A stretch of 64,000 nucleotides of DNA from Utricularia gibba (Eukaryota; Streptophyta; Magnoliopsida; Lamiales; Lentibulariaceae). Each line of letters opens with the position of its first letter. The stretch's first letter is position 1. Position numbers and translations under genes: made by a program. The stretch lies in assembly GCA_002189035.1 (NCBI GenBank), contig NEEC01000016.1, positions 310,001 through 374,000 of the forward strand, written 5' to 3'. Under the pieces are notes generated by a model. The model had not been told where the DNA came from. It ran no database searches and worked only from the letters and a program-made list of their open reading frames with translations. Positions 22,101 through 34,786 of this stretch are shown here, one piece after another.

Positions 22101-25100
22101 TTACAATGAGTGTTTTCTGCCGGACTACATTGCATCATGATACCATAGATGATGGTGGTCTGTACCTGGGAGTGTTGTATTTTTCCATGGTTATTATTCT
22201 CTTCAATGGCTTTACAGAGGTCTCCCTGCTAGTTTCCAAGCTTCCAATTCTCTACAAGCACCGGGACTTGTGCTTCTACCCTAGTTGGGCATATACGCTG
22301 CCTTCATGGCTCTTGAGTATTCCAACATCATTTATAGAGTCTGGCATGTGGGTGACAGTGACATATTATGTCGTGGGTTATGATCCAAATATTGCCAGGT
22401 TAACCAATATCTTTTGCTTCCTTGCCGTGTGCTGAAAATTGACAAATCTGTATCAACATTATACTCTACAGGTTTCTCAGGCAGTTCATGCTATTCTTCC
22501 TTTTACATCAAATGTCTCTATCTCTGTTTCGCCTGATTGGATCCTTGGGACGGAATATGATTGTTGCAAACACTTTTGGATCCTTTGCAATGTTGATCGT
22601 CATGGCACTTGGTGGATACATTATCTCAAGAGGTAAATTAGGCATCCAGTTGTCACCCTAATACATGGTATATACTTTGACAGAATCCATGTTTTGTCTT
22701 CATCTTTGGATTCGTGACAGATAGGATTCCTAGTTGGTGGATTTGGGGATTTTGGATTTCTCCACTAATGTATTCACAAGAGGCTGCTACAGTAAATGAA
22801 TTTCTAGGTCACTCATGGGATAAGGTACTTTGGGCACTTGCATTTGAGTTTGATCTCATGTTTTTGGGAGAACTTCCTTCATCTCATTAGATTAGTGTTT
22901 TTTTTTTCTGAGTTTTTTCTCAGTTCCGTAATTTCATTGAAGCACTTAATAAATGCAGGCAAGTGGCGGCAACTCAACCTTGTCATTAGGAAAGGCATTG
23001 TTGAACTCCCGCAGTTTGTTCCCAGAAATGTATTGGTATTGGATTGGGATTGGCGCTTTGACTGGTTATACCTTCCTTTTCAATGCACTCTTCACAGTGT
23101 TTTTGTCAAAACTGAACCGTAAGTCTATGCTCATCACTGATAAGTATCTGTGGCAGTGTTTCAGTCTAGATTCATTATGAAAACTATCTCGGAATGTACT
23201 TCTTGAAGCCTTAGGAAAGCGCCAAGCAATTGTTCCTAAAGAAGTACCTGATGATGGGGAGGAGATTAAGAGAGGAGAGCATGCCAGTATCCAGTTGATG
23301 GAATTTCTACAACACTCCGGCTCATTCAATAGTGAGTTTTGGTTACATTTACGTCTTATCAGAAATATTTCTGATGAAACAACTTTTTGAAGGTTTTTTC
23401 ACTTACATCTTATCAGAAATAATTCCTAATCAAAAAGGCATGGTTCTTCCATTCCAGCCCCTTTTCATGGCTTTCAGCAACATCAGTTACTACGTGGATG
23501 TCCCAATGGTAGGAATACTTATTTAATTTTCCAAAATGTTTGCTCTAGCATACTTTTGCTCATGCATTCTGACTTCTTCAGGAACTAAAGCAACAAGGGA
23601 TCGTAGATAATAAGTTACGGCTATTGAATAACATCACTGGAGCATTTAGACCTCATGTACTCACAGCGTTGGTTGGAGTAAGTGGTGCTGGGAAGACCAC
23701 CCTAATGGATGTATTAGCTGGTAGAAAGACTGGAGGAGTTATTGAAGGGAACATTAGTATATCTGGATATCCCAAAAAGCAGGAAAGTTTTGCCAGAATA
23801 TCGGGTTATTGCGAGCAAAACGATATTCATTCTCCTTGCTTGACTGTACATGAATCACTTCTTTTCTCAGCTTGGTTGCGATTGCCATCAGATATTAACT
23901 TGCAAACACAGAAGGTGCTGCTATTTTTTTTATTCATTCATTTTTCTATCGATCACTATATTGTCTTGAGGATTTTCTTATCATCAGGAATTTGTGGAAG
24001 AGGTGATGGAACTTGTAGAGCTTACTCCTTTAAAAGGGGCCCTGGTAGGTTTACCAGGAGTGGATGGACTATCAACAGAACAAAGGAAACGCCTTACTAT
24101 TGCCGTTGAACTTGTTGCCAACCCTTCAATAGTATTTATGGATGAGCCAACATCAGGATTGGATGCTAGAGCAGCAGCAATCGTTATGAGGACTGTCAGG
24201 AATATAGTTAATACAGGAAGAACAATCGTTTGTACGATTCATCAACCCAGTATTGACATATTTGAATCCTTTGATGAGGTACTGATTATCTGTCTTTCCA
24301 AGCATTTGACCTTAACCATTTTATTGCAATATTGAGAAGATGTATGTGTTTCGAAGTGCGCTTTCTGTGGTTGTTTTATTGTTGTACTAATATCATAACC
24401 TCCTCAGATTTAGAGCATTACTGCCTTTATATTTTTAAGCTTCTGTCGCCACTGATGTCTAGAACTCTTATATCAAGGCTCCGTCTTCCCATGGTTTTTT
24501 CTTGTAATTTAAATTTGTTTGCCATTGATATTCATTTCTTTCTGCTCTAGCTTTTATTAATGAAATGGGGAGGTGAGCTCATTTATGCTGGTCCACTTGG
24601 TCCTAAGTCCTGCAAACTAGTAGAGCACTTTGAGGTACTTAGTTTGACTTCCATGTCGTTCAGTCTATGTTGCTATAATGACGTTCTGATGTAAACTGTG
24701 CTCATATTTCCTCTGTTTAGAGAATTAACGGGGTACCTAGAATCACTCCTGGATACAATCCGGCTACATGGATTCTAGAAGTTACATCATCATCTGAGGA
24801 AATCCGTTTGGGTGTTGATTTTGCTGAAATCTACCGGAACTCTAAATTATACAAGTACGCAAGTTGTAATGTAGTTATGCTGGTTGCAATATCAGTTTTT
24901 GTTTGTCTTTTTCCTAAAATTTATGTAGCAGTCAAACATGAAATGCCTTATGCCTTTATGCTTTTGTATCCTTAGGATCAATAAGAGGGTGGTTGACAGA
25001 CTCAGCAAGCCACATATAGACTCCAAAGAAATAGAGTTCCCTTCTGCATATTCTCGATCATTTTTCGATCAGTTTCTGACATGCCTATGGAAACAACACC

Positions 25101-26144
25101 TATCTTACTGGAGAAACCCTCAGTATACTGCAGTCCGGTTTTTTTACACATTGATAATATCTCTGATGCTAGGAACAATATGCTGGAGATTCGGATCCCA
25201 AAGGTTCAAATGATTTCCTATGATACCTGAATGCTTAATCTCGGTTCAGTGCAAACTATTGTAACATAGCCTGAAGTTTTTTCATTGTTTTCTTATCAGA
25301 GATACACAACAGGACATCTTTAATGCTATGGGGTCAATGTATGCAGCAGTGCTGTTCATTGGTGTCACAAATGGGGCTGCAGTGCAGCCTGTTGTCTCTG
25401 TTGAAAGGGCTGTTTCCTATAGAGAGAGAGCAGCCGGAACATATTCAGCACTGCCATTTGCCTTTGCTCAGGTGATGGATAATCTTTGCACATCCCTTTG
25501 CTTCCCCAGGTTCTCTAACAATACTTCCCATGTGCAGGTTGCCATTGAGTTCCCTTATGTATTTGTACAATCTCTAATCTACTCCACAATATTCTATTCA
25601 ATGGCCGCCTTTGAGTGGGCGCCTTCCAAATTCCTCTGGTACATGTTCTTTATGTTCTTCACCATGTTATACTTCACACTGTATGGAATGATGACGACTG
25701 CCCTCACACCCAACCACAATGTGGCTGCCATCATTGCTGCCCCATTTTACATGCTATGGAACCTCTTCAGTGGCTTCATGATTCCTCACAAGGTAAACTT
25801 TCAAGACCCAACTTCAACAGAAGTTTAGAGTCGGTGGATTTTTAACAGAACAGAGCATTTGATCAATGCAGCGAATCCCAATATGGTGGAGATGGTACTA
25901 CTGGGCAAACCCAGTAGCCTGGAGCCTCTATGGCCTCGTAGCTTCACAGTATTCCGATAGCAACAGGCCGGTAAAACTCTCCAATGGTGTCGACTCCCTG
26001 CCGACAAATGTGTTAGTAGAAGAGGTGTTTGGATTCAGGCATGATTTCGTTGGTATTTCAGCGGTTATGGCTTCTGGTTTCTGCATTCTATTTGCTGTCA
26101 TCTTCGGTTTTGCTATAAGATCATTCAACTTCCAGAGGCGATGA
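19101..26144 (+). CDS. ABCG32: Full-size ABC transporter G family member 32 (PDR type)
   Basis: Twenty-four exons between 19101 and 26144 join in phase to 1,420 residues, the same length as I recall for Arabidopsis ABCG32 (PEC1). Order is the reverse topology of PDR transporters: NBD1, six membrane spans, NBD2, six membrane spans. NBD1 has Walker [10 protein letters not shown], signature ISGGQKRR and Walker B VLLMDEI. NBD2 has Walker [18 protein letters not shown] and [12 protein letters not shown]. The N-terminus [16 protein letters not shown] and the C-terminus [11 protein letters not shown] match the ABCG32 clade. Known role: plasma-membrane export of cutin precursors in epidermis, needed for the cuticle. 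The third intron starts at 20081 with GC instead of GT; all others are GT-AG. No frame breaks occur, and this clean gene contrasts with DPE2 nearby. It converges on the SPX gene, with 371 bp between stop codons. Confidence 0.96.
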
Positions 26145-26515
26145 GATGGTGTGGTTCAGGTAAATAAGGAGAACACAGAGCCCCTAGAGATCAGATCATC
26201 TTCTCTCATCTACTGGCAGAGCTGAAAACCTGCATCTGCCAACACCTTGCTGTATGATTTGATTGAGTTCAAGGAATGCTCCTAATAAAAAACACCTGGC
26301 CAACAATAAACCAAGTGAAACACTACTCCATTCTTCTGCTAATAGCTACACATGGAATATAAAGGAAAGAGGAGATCCCATCTCCATCAACTCCAGCACA
26401 TCGTAACAGGTAAAGTGGGATTGTGGAGTCGATACAAAAGTTCCTATCTGTTAGCAGCACCTCATACGTACACAGCAGCCCTTAAGGATCCATAGTGGGG
26501 AACAGTAAGTATTCT
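26145..26515. other. Spacer between convergent ABCG32 and SPX genes
   Basis: Only the two 3' UTRs are expected in this 371 bp. I see no other feature. Confidence 0.6.
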
Positions 26516-27700
26516 CTACCTAGCACCTTGTTCAAGAGGAGGTGCAGTCTTCCAGGACTCGCTTGATAGCGGTGGGAGAGAAAATGCGCTAACGGTGGAA
26601 CTCCCGCTTCGGATTTCTTTCAGAACCCGCAGTGCGGCCAGAGCGCTCTTCATGTGCATGCTCTTCATATGCTCTAAATCAGCAACATCCTTTGTTTCAT
26701 TCGTCAGACCAGTTTCGGGTGCTGAGCATATGGATGGCTCGTTGCTATCATCAGCCACTGACTCAGCTTCCGAAGTGTCGTGTGCAGGGAACATTTGGTC
26801 AAGCATTTTCTCACACTCTTTGACAAGCTTGTACAGCAAATCGGTTCTAAAGAAGGGCTCCTGAACGACCTTTTGAATGAAGGGGAGGCGGAGGAGGGTG
26901 CCGGTCCTCTTGTCATACTTCTTAAGTATTTTCACCAGTCCTGTGTGGTGAGCACAACAGGGGAAGAAGCTTTTCAGACTGATCACTTCCTTCACTCAGG
27001 GTCAATCTCACAGGCCACAAGGGTTGGGCAGAAAGAAGATTTACCAGTATAGTTAAGAGCACTGTAATTCTCCAACAGGATCATCTCTCCATGGAAGTCC
27101 ACAATTTCTCTTCGAATGGAAGCCATCTCATCCACCCCATCACTGAATCTTGCCACTCTATCCTGAAGTTCCTTTAAGAGAAAACATGCACATGCCTGAG
27201 TAACAACCAGCGAATGACATCGCAAACAGAAGATCACCACATTCCCTGCAACAGAACACGTTGAATCTAGCAACGCTTAGTTAGAGCAGACTAAGAAAAA
27301 TGGGCACTGTACTAAAACAGGTGTGGAAATAGCATCATCCTACGGTTGCAGCAGTAAAAATTCTCAGTCAAAATCGAGATGATGAAGAAACAAGAACAAG
27401 AAGACAAACCTTCAATCTAATGATGCACTCCTCTTCCTTCTCAACAAAAAAGCCGTTGAACTTCTCCAGCTCGTCTTCCAAAAGACGAACGAAATCAAAC
27501 TCCTCCTCCGTCATCATCCCCTTAATCCCGCCGCGGTCTTCAATCCTCCGCCTCTTCTCTGTCCTTCGGTCCTCAAGGTTCCGCGGCTTCGGCTCGATGA
27601 GCTTCAGGCGCTTCTTGAGCTCCTTGTAGGACAAAAACTTGTCTCTCCATTCCGGCAACGTTTCCTCGATTTGATTGCTCAAACTTTTCCCAAACTTCAT
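26516..27700 (-). CDS. SPX1/2-like: SPX-domain protein, SPX1/SPX2 type
   Basis: Three minus-strand exons (27700-27410, 27171-27045, 26940-26516) join in phase to 280 residues, the size of stand-alone SPX proteins. The start MKFGKSLSNQIEETLPEWRD is the canonical SPX N-terminus. The basic residues that bind inositol pyrophosphate are seen in YKELKKRLK and, in the third exon, VKILKKYDKRTG. The domain closes with LVKECEKMLDQMFP. The C-terminal tail is variable, with HMKSMHMKSALAALRVLKEI. No other domain (no EXS, MFS or RING) is attached. Family knowledge: nuclear SPX1/2 bind PHR1 when phosphate and inositol pyrophosphates are plentiful, and so block phosphate-starvation genes. Their own genes are PHR1 targets, in agreement with the two P1BS boxes found upstream. 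Confidence 0.95.
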
Positions 27701-27849
27701 CGCATAAGCCAGAATCTTCGTAAAAACAAAAAGAGGATGGGATCAAAAAGGGAATGAATGCAGTACGTGACGAATTTCCAGGAAATTTGCGGAAGAAGAA
27801 GAAGAAGCCGTCGGTGGTTTCCATACGTAATGACGGCGGTACTGTTTCA

Positions 27850-27871
27850 GAATATCCGGTGGGGAATATGC
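27850..27871. promoter_or_regulatory. Two tandem P1BS (PHR1-binding) boxes
   Basis: GAATATCC at 27850-27857 and GAATATGC at 27864-27871 both fit the P1BS consensus GNATATNC. They are 150-171 bp upstream of the SPX start codon, with starts 14 bp apart. PHR1-type MYB factors bind P1BS as dimers and activate phosphate-starvation genes, SPX1 among them. The sites are seen directly; their function here is inferred. Confidence 0.8.
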
Positions 27872-29497
27872 TTTTGTCCCCGCCATTTGGTCTTATTCCT
27901 TCTCAAGACGGCGACGTTTTGGAAAAGAAAGCTCTTATTCCAATTACTAATAATTGATAATTCAATCATGCGTGCATGCCCAATCACCTACTATCGGTCG
28001 GTACTCGGTAGCTATCGAGCATAATACATGACCGTACTTAACGACACGTGGCACAGGTTACTGACTTCAGATTTTGGGTACCTTCACTTGGGCCGCCACC
28101 GTTGATCACCTTGCATTTGAGCCTGGTATTAACCGTAGGCCCAGTGGGCCCATTAGCAATACCCTTTTTGCCAGGCTGGGGTTCCGGCAGAAGGTAGCGG
28201 TGGTTGTGTTCGTCGCCTTGGCCATCTGGATTCTTATCGAGGGCGTGATCGGGGCAGGGTAGGGGAGCATTACTAGATATGAAGACCTAACGATGAGGAA
28301 AATGAACCGAAAGAGATCACCAAGTGAAGGAGCTAGAGACTAAGGCTACTTGTGTGCTGCACCTCGTTTTGTGGGTTTATCTCAGTCGCTGATGGCCCCG
28401 TCGGCGACATTCGGCGGAGTCATTGTTCTCGGAGAGGGTTTTTGGGGTGTGGGGGAGGTGATTCAGCCTTGCTCTTTTACCCTCTGCCCCCTAGAAAACA
28501 CCCTGGAACAAATTTCTCTACGTGATATGGAGGAGGTTAGGATTAATGTGTCAAGACTGTGGTTGGATCTATGGTTAATGTAATGGGGTTTTACTTTTAC
28601 ATGGTGACTTGTGGGAAGGCATACGAGAAAGCTGGCGACGACGACGATGAGGGCGAAGTTCGATCTCCGGCGTGGGATGCAATCCGTTGTTGATTGACTT
28701 GAGAGTGGTGTTAAATTATTCGTAAAATGGTTTGGAAGACTTGCAACCCAGATAAGAGATGGGCATGCTCGGATTCTCAGCAGGAAGGAACTTCATTGGT
28801 ATTCCCTCGATGACGAGAAGGGATGACGACATGGGACTCTCAGACGAATACGTGGATTTCCCACAACCATTGATCGAAGGCGGTGATGATAAGGAAGAGA
28901 TAAGCTATATTTAGCAATTTTCAGAATCACGTGTGTCTTCCATAAAGGAAAAAAAAAAGATAAATAACGCTCATACGGATGCATTGAAATGCCACGAATC
29001 TCAGTGAGTGATCAGTGCCCGGAAACTGTCCTTCACAAAGGTTCGTTTACATTCGGTGTCTTGGATCTACCCCGTTAGCTTCGCATGTAAAGCATCCTAC
29101 GTCATGTTCGGAAGACAATGGCGTAGATAAGCTTACCACCCGAACGATTTCGGTGGGGCATCTGTTTGGTGGAAGGCGAAAAGAGAAGCCCTTTTGTTTT
29201 TCTTTAGATCTCTTTGCTGGAAAAGTATGTTCTTGAAATGTATTTTGATCGATTTTCGTGTTGTTTGTATGATGGGTGGGTTGGCGTTATTCTTCTTGCT
29301 GAAATTCGAACTTCTCTGTTCTGAATCTGTGCTGCTACTTTTTTGAATGTTCTTCAGATACTTTGCAATCCGGTGATATGGGTTTCTTTTTCATTACGAT
29401 CGATTCATCAACGGGGATTTTGTTTCGCATATGAATATTGTCCACACGTTCCAAATTTATTGGATTCTGAAGACTTGACTATGTTACCTCAGGTATC
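27872..29497. other. Spacer and probable 5' leader region of DPE2
   Basis: The region between divergent SPX and DPE2 genes. At 28137-28152 there are GGCCCA/GGGCCC motifs of the site II type. A likely leader intron of DPE2 runs from a GTATGT donor at about 29226 to the CCTCAG acceptor at 29492, just before the ATG. Several short open frames between 28074 and 28984 have no recognisable similarity. Confidence 0.45.
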
Positions 29498-32400
29498 ATG
29501 GTGACCACTGGGTCGTTAGGCGTTGACAAGAAGTCGAATTTTGTGAATCTGAGTTTCAAAATACCCTACTATACTCATTGGGGCAGCAGCTGCTGGTGTC
29601 CGGATCAAGCCCAGCCCTTGGCTCATGGAATGTGAAGAGAGGCCTGCTTTTGAAGCCTTTTCACCTGGGGGATGAACTAATATGGTGTGGCACCTTGCGT
29701 GTTCCAGTTGGTTTTAATTCAGACTACACTTATTGTGTGGTGGACGACGAGAAAAATGTGCTGCGATCCGAGGCTGGAAAGAAGAGGAATGTTCTAGTGC
29801 CAAGTGGTGTTCAAAATGGGAAGCTTGTTGAAATTCATGACCTTTGGCAGGTGTCCTCTATGATGCTTAATGGTCTCTTTGTTTTTTTCACTTCGTTTTG
29901 GTTAAGTGTTCTTGGACGGCCTAGACTACAACATCATCACTAATGATCGTATGCCTAGAAATCATTGGCACTGATTCGAAGAATCTTGTTTGAGTGCTTG
30001 TGAATGAATCTGATGAAATTTTATTCATGCATGAGTGCAGAATGGCTCTGATGAGATACCTTTTAGAAGTGCCTTTAAAAATGTAATATATAATAAAGGT
30101 TTTAATCTAGAGGATGGAATACCTGCTCAGCATATTGAGGATCTTTTTGACACTGAAGGTATTTTATTTCTCATGCACTTTAGATTCATTCATGATGAGA
30201 AAATCAGCAGACATCTTATCTAAAATGTTCATTTTTTTCTGTTCTTTTTTCCTCGTGAATGTGTTAAACAGATGCGGTGATTGTACAATTCAGAATTTGC
30301 TGTCCCAATATTGCGGCAGACACCCTAGTGAGTTGTTTTTTATGTAGTATTCACAGTTCGCTGGCCCAGCATTGCAGTGGGCACATTCGTAAGATGCTTT
30401 TCTATCTCTATTCATTTTCTGTAAACTTCGCAGGTACATGTTATCGGTAGCCCTTCAAAGCTGGGGAACTGGAAGGCTGAGGGCATGGTGAAACTCAAGT
30501 ATTCTGGTGAATATGTTTGGGAAGCTGAAGTAGCTTTGAAAAAGGAAGAATTCCCTGTGAAATATCCTTCACTTACTCTACTTTAATTTCCAGTTTCAAT
30601 TATTCTGACTTGCCTTTTCTTTTGTAAACGTGGGCATTTTCAAGGTGTCTTGCCTTAATTATTTTCACATACAGATATTGTAAAGTTGACAAGGATAAAA
30701 AATTATCTTTAGAAATTGGTGGTAATAGGGAGTTCATTGTTGACTTCACAACAAGCCAACCAAAGTATGTTGTTCGTTCTGATGGCTTAATGCGAGTAAG
30801 CTCCCCCTTGTGTATTCCATGAACCTTGATGTTTAGTTTCTCATCGTTTATCCTTTTCTGTTTCCAGGAAATGCAATGGAGGGGTGCAGGTGTAGCCATC
30901 CCTATGTTCTCCTTAAGATCAGAGGCCGATTTGGGTGTTGGTGAGTTTCTAGACCTCAAGTTGCTTGTAGATTGGGCAGTAGAATCGGGCTTCCATTTGG
31001 TGCAGCTGTTGCCAGTCAATGATACATCTGTGCATGGGATGTGGTGGGATTCGTATCCTTACAGGTGAAAGGATTCATTCCTGCAAACGGACTCTATGTT
31101 CACCATTATTGGTCAATCCTGTGATATGTTCTGAGATACCCGCAACTCTTGATCGGCAGCTCTCTCTCAGTATTTGCATTGCATCCATTGTACCTTAGAG
31201 TGCAAGCACTCGCATCAAAAGTCCCAAAAGATATTGAGGTGCTATTTGCATTCTTCCTTATGCTGTACGTTGATAGCTGATTTCTCATATTATGTGCTAT
31301 TTCTCTCCTTGAACATTATTTATCACAAACAGATTTTTTTTTTGATTCATCTGTAACTGCTTTCTTTTTCCGCAGCAAGAGATCCAGAGTTTGAAAGAAC
31401 AGCTGGACAAAAAGGTGCTCCTTCAATATTTCATTGAGCTTCCAGTGTGTTCTTCTAGAGATTCATGATAGGTCACTTTTTTGGGTTTTTATTCGTGCTT
31501 TCAAAATCTGATGGTCGACCTTCATATACCTCAGAGGGTATCAAAGCTGGGAGTGTACAGTTTCTAACATAAGCTGCACCAAAAGTTATAAGTTTGGAGC
31601 TATTTGCAGGATGTAGATTATGAAGCTACAATGTCAGCAAAGCTTTCACTTGCCAAGAAAATCTATAATTTGGAGAAGGAAATTACTTTCAGTTCGGCTG
31701 AATTCAAGAGTTACTTCTCTGAGAATCAGGTTACAAAATCTTTGCTTTAAGTTCATCTATATGCTAGTGTATGTGTTTTTGTAACGCGTTTGTATATTTA
31801 TCTGGATTCTAGGAGTGGCTAGCTCCCTACGCAGCCTTCTGTTTCCTGAGGGACTTCTTCGAAACCTCAGATCACAGCCAATGGGGACGTTTCTCTGTAT
31901 TCTCGAAGGAAAAGGCAATACAATCAGTAGATCTTATCATTTTTTTTATACTTTTTTCACTGAGTTACTATATTCTAACAAGCTATTTATGATCTGTAGC
32001 TGGAAAAGCTTATCTCGAGGGATAGCCCTCAGTACGATGTAATTCGTTTTCATTACTACATCCAATTCCACTTGCACATGCAAGTAAGTGAAGCTGCTTT
32101 TTTCTGAGTTTCTTCTTCTTCATTTTTGCGACTGGTGAGTAAATCTGCATTTCTGATCATGTTAGCTCTCTGAAGCTGCTGAGTATGCAAGAAAGAAAGG
32201 GGTGATACTAAAGGGAGATCTCCCAATTGGTGTAGACCGAAACAGTGTTGATACTTGGGTGTATCCAAATCTCTTCCACATGAACTCCTCAACTGGCGCA
32301 CCTCCTGATTATTTTGACAAGAATGGGCAGAACTGGGGTTCCCTACCTATAACTGGGAGGAAATGTCAAAGGATAACTATGGTTGGTGGCGAGCTCGTCT

Positions 32401-34470
32401 CTCACAGGTTGTGTTCAATCTTTTCATGCATGATTGCACATAGATACAGCAGTATTTAAGAATTGTGCGCTTTGCTTGTGTTAACAGATGTCAAAGTACT
32501 TCACAGCATATCGGATTGATCATATACTGGGATTCTTCAGAATCTGGGAGCTCCCAGATCATGCAGTGACTGGACTCTGTGGAAAATTTCGGCCATCCAT
32601 TCCCCTGAGTCATGTGGCATTCCTACCTTGTTATTCTCTTTATGTTCATTTTCAGTTGCCCGTGTGAGTTTCGGTAATAAGCTGTGCGGTTGCATTGCAT
32701 GTATTCTAGGAAGAGCTCGAAAGGAAGGAATATGGGACTTCAATCGTCTGAGCCGACCCTACATTACCAGAAAGATATTACAGGTATCAAGTTTCATTTG
32801 CTGCTTCAAAAAAAATTCATTGTTGATGTTGATGCTTCTTTTGTGCATGTTTCTGCATTCACATTATAGGATAAATTTGGAGATTCATGGACGATGATCG
32901 CTTCCATCTTCCTCGATGAATCTCAGGCAGATCATTATGAGGTGCTGCTTCACCTTTTTTTGTTGCTTTTAAAACTAGAAAGTTCTCACAGTACATGCTA
33001 TCTGATATACGCAGTTCAAAGAGGACTGCAATACTGAAAAGAAAATTTTGTCCAAGTTGAAGTCACACTCGGCAAAATCCATTTTTCCAGAGAGTGAAGA
33101 AAAACTGCGGCGTGAACTCTTCAATCTTCATCAGGCTAGTCGAGTGTCTTTGTTGCATAGAAGTAAAAGATCACACCACAAAAGCACAGCCAAGATCATA
33201 CCATGCTTTGTCCTGTTGGTAAATTCATATTGTTGCTCATTTACAGAACGTAGTCCTCATCAGAGATCCAGAGGATCCAAGAAAATTTTACCCAAGATTC
33301 AACCTCGAGGACACCACAAGCTTTAATGGCTTGGAAGAGAAGAGGTATAGAGCTCGAGAGAAGCTGAAGTTTCCTGTCTTTTTCCTTCTCAGTTATATAT
33401 ACATGGCTACATTGCTTGGCAGTAAGAATGTCCTGAGAAGGCTCTATTATGACTACTATTTTCACCGGCAAGACACTCTGTGGCGTCAAAATGCAATGAA
33501 GACATTGCCTGCTCTCTTAAAGTCATCAGATATGCTGGCCTGTGGAGAAGATCTCGGGCTGATTCCCTCATGTGTTCACCCGGTACAATCTCCAAGGCCT
33601 TGGGATCACAATAGTTTCTCTTTTCAGTTTCAAATCTCTCCTATTCCTGGCATTCTCATTTGCCATTGGATCATTTTTCCATGCAGGTTATGCTAGAACT
33701 TGGTCTGATTGGTTTGCGGATTCAGCGCATGCCGAGTGAGGGAGGCGTCGAGTTTGGCAACCCATCGCAGTATAGTTACATGACGGTACTGTCTCCTAAA
33801 AGTTGAATGAACTCCCTCGTGCCAAATATATGAATGAACCTGGGAAACAGATATCTTGTTTCTTCTTATTGTGTAGGTATGTGCTCCATCCTGCCATGAC
33901 TGCTCCACTCTTCGTGCTTGGTGGGAAGAAGATGAAGAACGTAGATGCAAATTCTTCAATGCCATGGTAGGCTCCGACTCACTGCCACCGGAAAAGTGCA
34001 CGCCGGAGATCACCCATTTTATCCTGCAACAGCACATTGAATCTCCCTCCATGTGGGCCATTTTCCCACTTCAGGTAACTTTCTCTTGTCAACTGCATGG
34101 TAGATTGGAACTGCTGCATTCACTGGTCAATGATGGTTGTCTGCAAATACCAGGATCTTCTTGCCCTGAAAGAAGATTACACAGCACGTCCTGCTACCGA
34201 GGAAACAATAAACGACCCAACAAACCCGAAACACTATTGGAGATACCGTAAGTTCACAAGGATGATCTTGAGACTTGATTCAGCACCATAGATCATAAAA
34301 ACCATGCTTGCTCTATCTTCCAAAACAATGCCTATTTTCCTGACAACACTTATGGTTCTCTGTCCCCAGGAGTGCATGTGACTGTAGAGTCGCTACTGAG
34401 GGATGAAGAGCTTACATCCACCATTAAAGGCCTTATCCGTAGTAGCGGGAGATCTACACCCTCACCCTGA
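29498..34470 (+). CDS. DPE2: Cytosolic 4-alpha-glucanotransferase DPE2, with three one-base deletions
   Basis: Twenty-two exons from ATG 29498 to TGA 34470, about 929 residues, aligning throughout with plant DPE2. Two N-terminal CBM20 starch-binding modules (YYTHWG..VSGSSPALGSW and VHVIGSPSKLGNWKAEG) precede a GH77 domain split by a DPE2-type insert. Catalytic residues are present: nucleophile Asp in YRIDHILGF, acid/base Glu in CGEDLGLIP, third Asp in PSCHDC. Known role: transfers glucose from exported maltose to cytosolic heteroglycan at night. Exon phases close only if one base is added at three places: the G run 29580-29583, TT at 32339-32340 and AAA at 32720-32722. Exon lengths 353, 242 and 74 each become multiples of three with one base added. 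The fourth intron (30562-30668) is AT-AC. GC donors occur at 31915 and probably 33135. Confidence 0.95.
30562..30668 (+). other. U12-type AT-AC intron within DPE2
   Basis: The intron begins ATATCCTT, the exact U12 AT-class donor, and ends TTTTCAC. A branch-site match CCTTAAT lies at 30653-30659, about 10 nt before the 3' end. Only these borders restore the family-conserved FPVKYRYCKV across the exon 4/5 junction; a GT-AG choice (CCT/GTGAAA to ACATACAG) gives an immediate stop. Confidence 0.9.
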
Positions 34471-34786
34471 AACAGTTGAGTTTCTACCTGGTACACAGTT
34501 GATGATGATGAGGGATCAAGGGAAATAAGTAACAGCAAAGCATCTCCCCTCAATAATGATCATTCCTTTAATAATGATGTTCACAGTAAAAGATGTACTT
34601 TAACATTGATCTTCACTTCATTACGCACCTTCTTGAGCTTGTCCATGTACTTGTTGTTAGCACTTGGCTTTGAAGCTCTATTTGGGAGACTGCAACAGAG
34701 TCCATTTACTGAACTTGTCACTGAGTATGACCACCTTATAATCCAAAGTGTTGGAAGTGCCTCCCCCTACATGGTTCATCAGGTTC

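Noticed and set aside
23332-23416. A second acceptor-like TTATCAG at 23354, in frame 63 bp before the one used for ABCG32 exon 16, would add 21 residues.
   Set aside because: The intron left would be only 22 bp, too short for plant splicing, and the extra residues do not match ABCG32.
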